Below are positions 6,459 through 7,288 of a stretch of 7,288 bases of DNA, piece after piece. The DNA lies in assembly GCA_022600335.1 (NCBI GenBank), contig JAHZKN010000239.1, positions 1-7,288 of the forward strand, read 5' to 3'. Source of the stretch: Alphaproteobacteria bacterium. Lineage in GTDB: Bacteria; Pseudomonadota; Alphaproteobacteria; Rhizobiales; Hyphomicrobiaceae. A model generated the notes under the pieces. That model was given only the letters and a program-made list of their open reading frames with translations. It was not told where the DNA came from and searched no databases. How positions within the stretch are numbered: position 1 is the stretch's first letter; each line of letters begins with the position of its first letter. The translations under genes were made by a program, and so were the position numbers.

Positions 6459-7288
6459 CTACCGGGTTGGCGTTAAGCTGGTCTTGCTCAGCGAAGATTT
6501 GAGGTTGGCTTCTAGGCTTTGCATGGCTGTATCGACTGATGTGCGTGCTTTCACCTGTTTGAGCCAAGGTTGCGCTGGTTCGGCATTGGGTGGTGGAAGG
6601 TTCTTGGCGTGTGCCACCACGGTGCCGAGTTTGCCGCTCCTAAGAGCTGATTCCATACGTGCGACGATGGCCTCAACACTCGTGTCATCGGCATCGTGTT
6701 CGACGCGTCGCACTTGCACGACGGATTTCGCTTGATCAACAAATCGGCCCAGAAGAGATGTGGGCTGGTCTGGCTGAGACGCTTGCACAATCTTATAGAT
6801 CAGCGGTCGAAAGCTCTCCTGCAATGTTGCTAGCGTTGGCGCGCCAGTGGTTGCATACCGTTCGAGCTCATCAAGCTTCACTTGTCCTTGCGCTGCAGCT
6901 TTGACCTTGTTGAGTTCTTCTGCATAGGCGGCACCGGTATTTACGGTACGCTGTAAGTTGGCAAGCTCTAAGGATAGAACAACACCGCGTGCCTGCGCGG
7001 CCCGTTCGGCTTCGATTTTTTCGAACGTTTTTAGACTGCCTTCAAGGGCTGCGATGCGATCCTTATAGGGCGTGACAGCAGCGTTGATATCAGCAGGACG
7101 GGCCACGGTATCGAGCTCCGTTTGCAAAGTTTTGCGCAGTGTTGAGATCTCAGACGACATCTTCAAAGTTGTCTCGTTGAGGATTTTGATGCTTTCCGAC
7201 AACCGGTCCGCATTGGACTGTAGAGCTTCTACACGCTGATCCAGCCGCGTCGCGGTGCTTTTTACCGACGCAAATTCGCCATCAAGGC
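6459..7288 (-). CDS. Mic60/mitofilin-like inner-membrane protein, C-terminal part (5' end beyond the window)
   Basis: The frame is open from the right edge (first full codon at 7286) to a TAG at 6459, giving 275 residues. A TTG at 7202 lies inside the frame and is not a true start. The first 90 or so residues are heptad-like and rich in Glu, Lys, Leu and Ala, fitting a long periplasmic coiled coil. After this come RAAQARGVVLSLELANLQRTV (in pieces, about 95-115), GAPTLATLQESF (148-159) and a short C-terminal helical region with PWLKQVKAR (240-248). This layout matches the bacterial mitofilin-domain family (COG4223 type), relatives of mitochondrial Mic60. Family members carry an N-terminal membrane anchor, which would lie in the missing part. 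Mic60 relatives shape intracytoplasmic or inner membranes and contact outer-membrane proteins; that role is inferred from family. Placement before hemY is the common alphaproteobacterial order, usually with hemD further upstream. Confidence 0.85.
   Translation of the reverse strand, partial: LDGEFASVKSTATRLDQRVEALQSNADRLSESIKILNETTLKMSSEISTLRKTLQTELDTVARPADINAAVTPYKDRIAALEGSLKTFEKIEAERAAQARGVVLSLELANLQRTVNTGAAYAEELNKVKAAAQGQVKLDELERYATTGAPTLATLQESFRPLIYKIVQASQPDQPTSLLGRFVDQAKSVVQVRRVEHDADDTSVEAIVARMESALRSGKLGTVVAHAKNLPPPNAEPAQPWLKQVKARTSVDTAMQSLEANLKSSLSKTSLTPTR

Overview
All six genes in this window lie on the minus strand, so they are transcribed from right to left. The protein sequences point to an alphaproteobacterium. 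LeuC and LeuD closely match the alphaproteobacterial forms. A mitofilin/Mic60-type protein sits immediately before a HemY-type protein, an arrangement typical of that class. The LysR protein opens with the MDWDKLRIF start seen in an alphaproteobacterial LysR group. Base composition looks moderately GC-rich. No mobile element, CRISPR array, tRNA or rRNA was recognised.

In transcription order the layout is as follows. (1) At 7288-6459 is the C-terminal part of a Mic60/mitofilin-like inner-membrane protein, cut by the window edge. (2) At 6427-4547, after a 31-nt gap, is a HemY-like membrane protein with TPR-type helices and an unusual low-complexity tail of about 200 residues. These two probably form one transcription unit; a hemD-type gene commonly lies upstream in this class, but it would be outside the window. 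(3) After a 204-nt gap comes a LysR-type regulator (4342-3461). A 311-nt intergenic region follows, holding a strong minus-strand intrinsic terminator. (4) leuC (3149-1731) encodes the large subunit of 3-isopropylmalate dehydratase. (5) Two genes of unknown function follow: an exported protein with an HExxH metallopeptidase-like motif (1588-995) and a small helical protein (924-466). (6) leuD (444-1), the small subunit of the same enzyme, begins 21 nt after the small gene and runs off the left edge.

LeuC and LeuD together carry out the isomerisation step of leucine synthesis, and their genes are usually adjacent or nearly so. Here two unrelated genes separate them in the same orientation, which is the most distinctive feature of the window. 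Regulatory candidates in the LysR-leuC gap are a perfect 14-bp palindrome overlapping a possible leuC -10 element, and a second copy of the terminator's 5' arm that could form an alternative pairing. Nothing here clearly shows a new defence or mobile system. The main unexplained parts are the two genes between leuC and leuD, the HemY tail and the leuC leader region.
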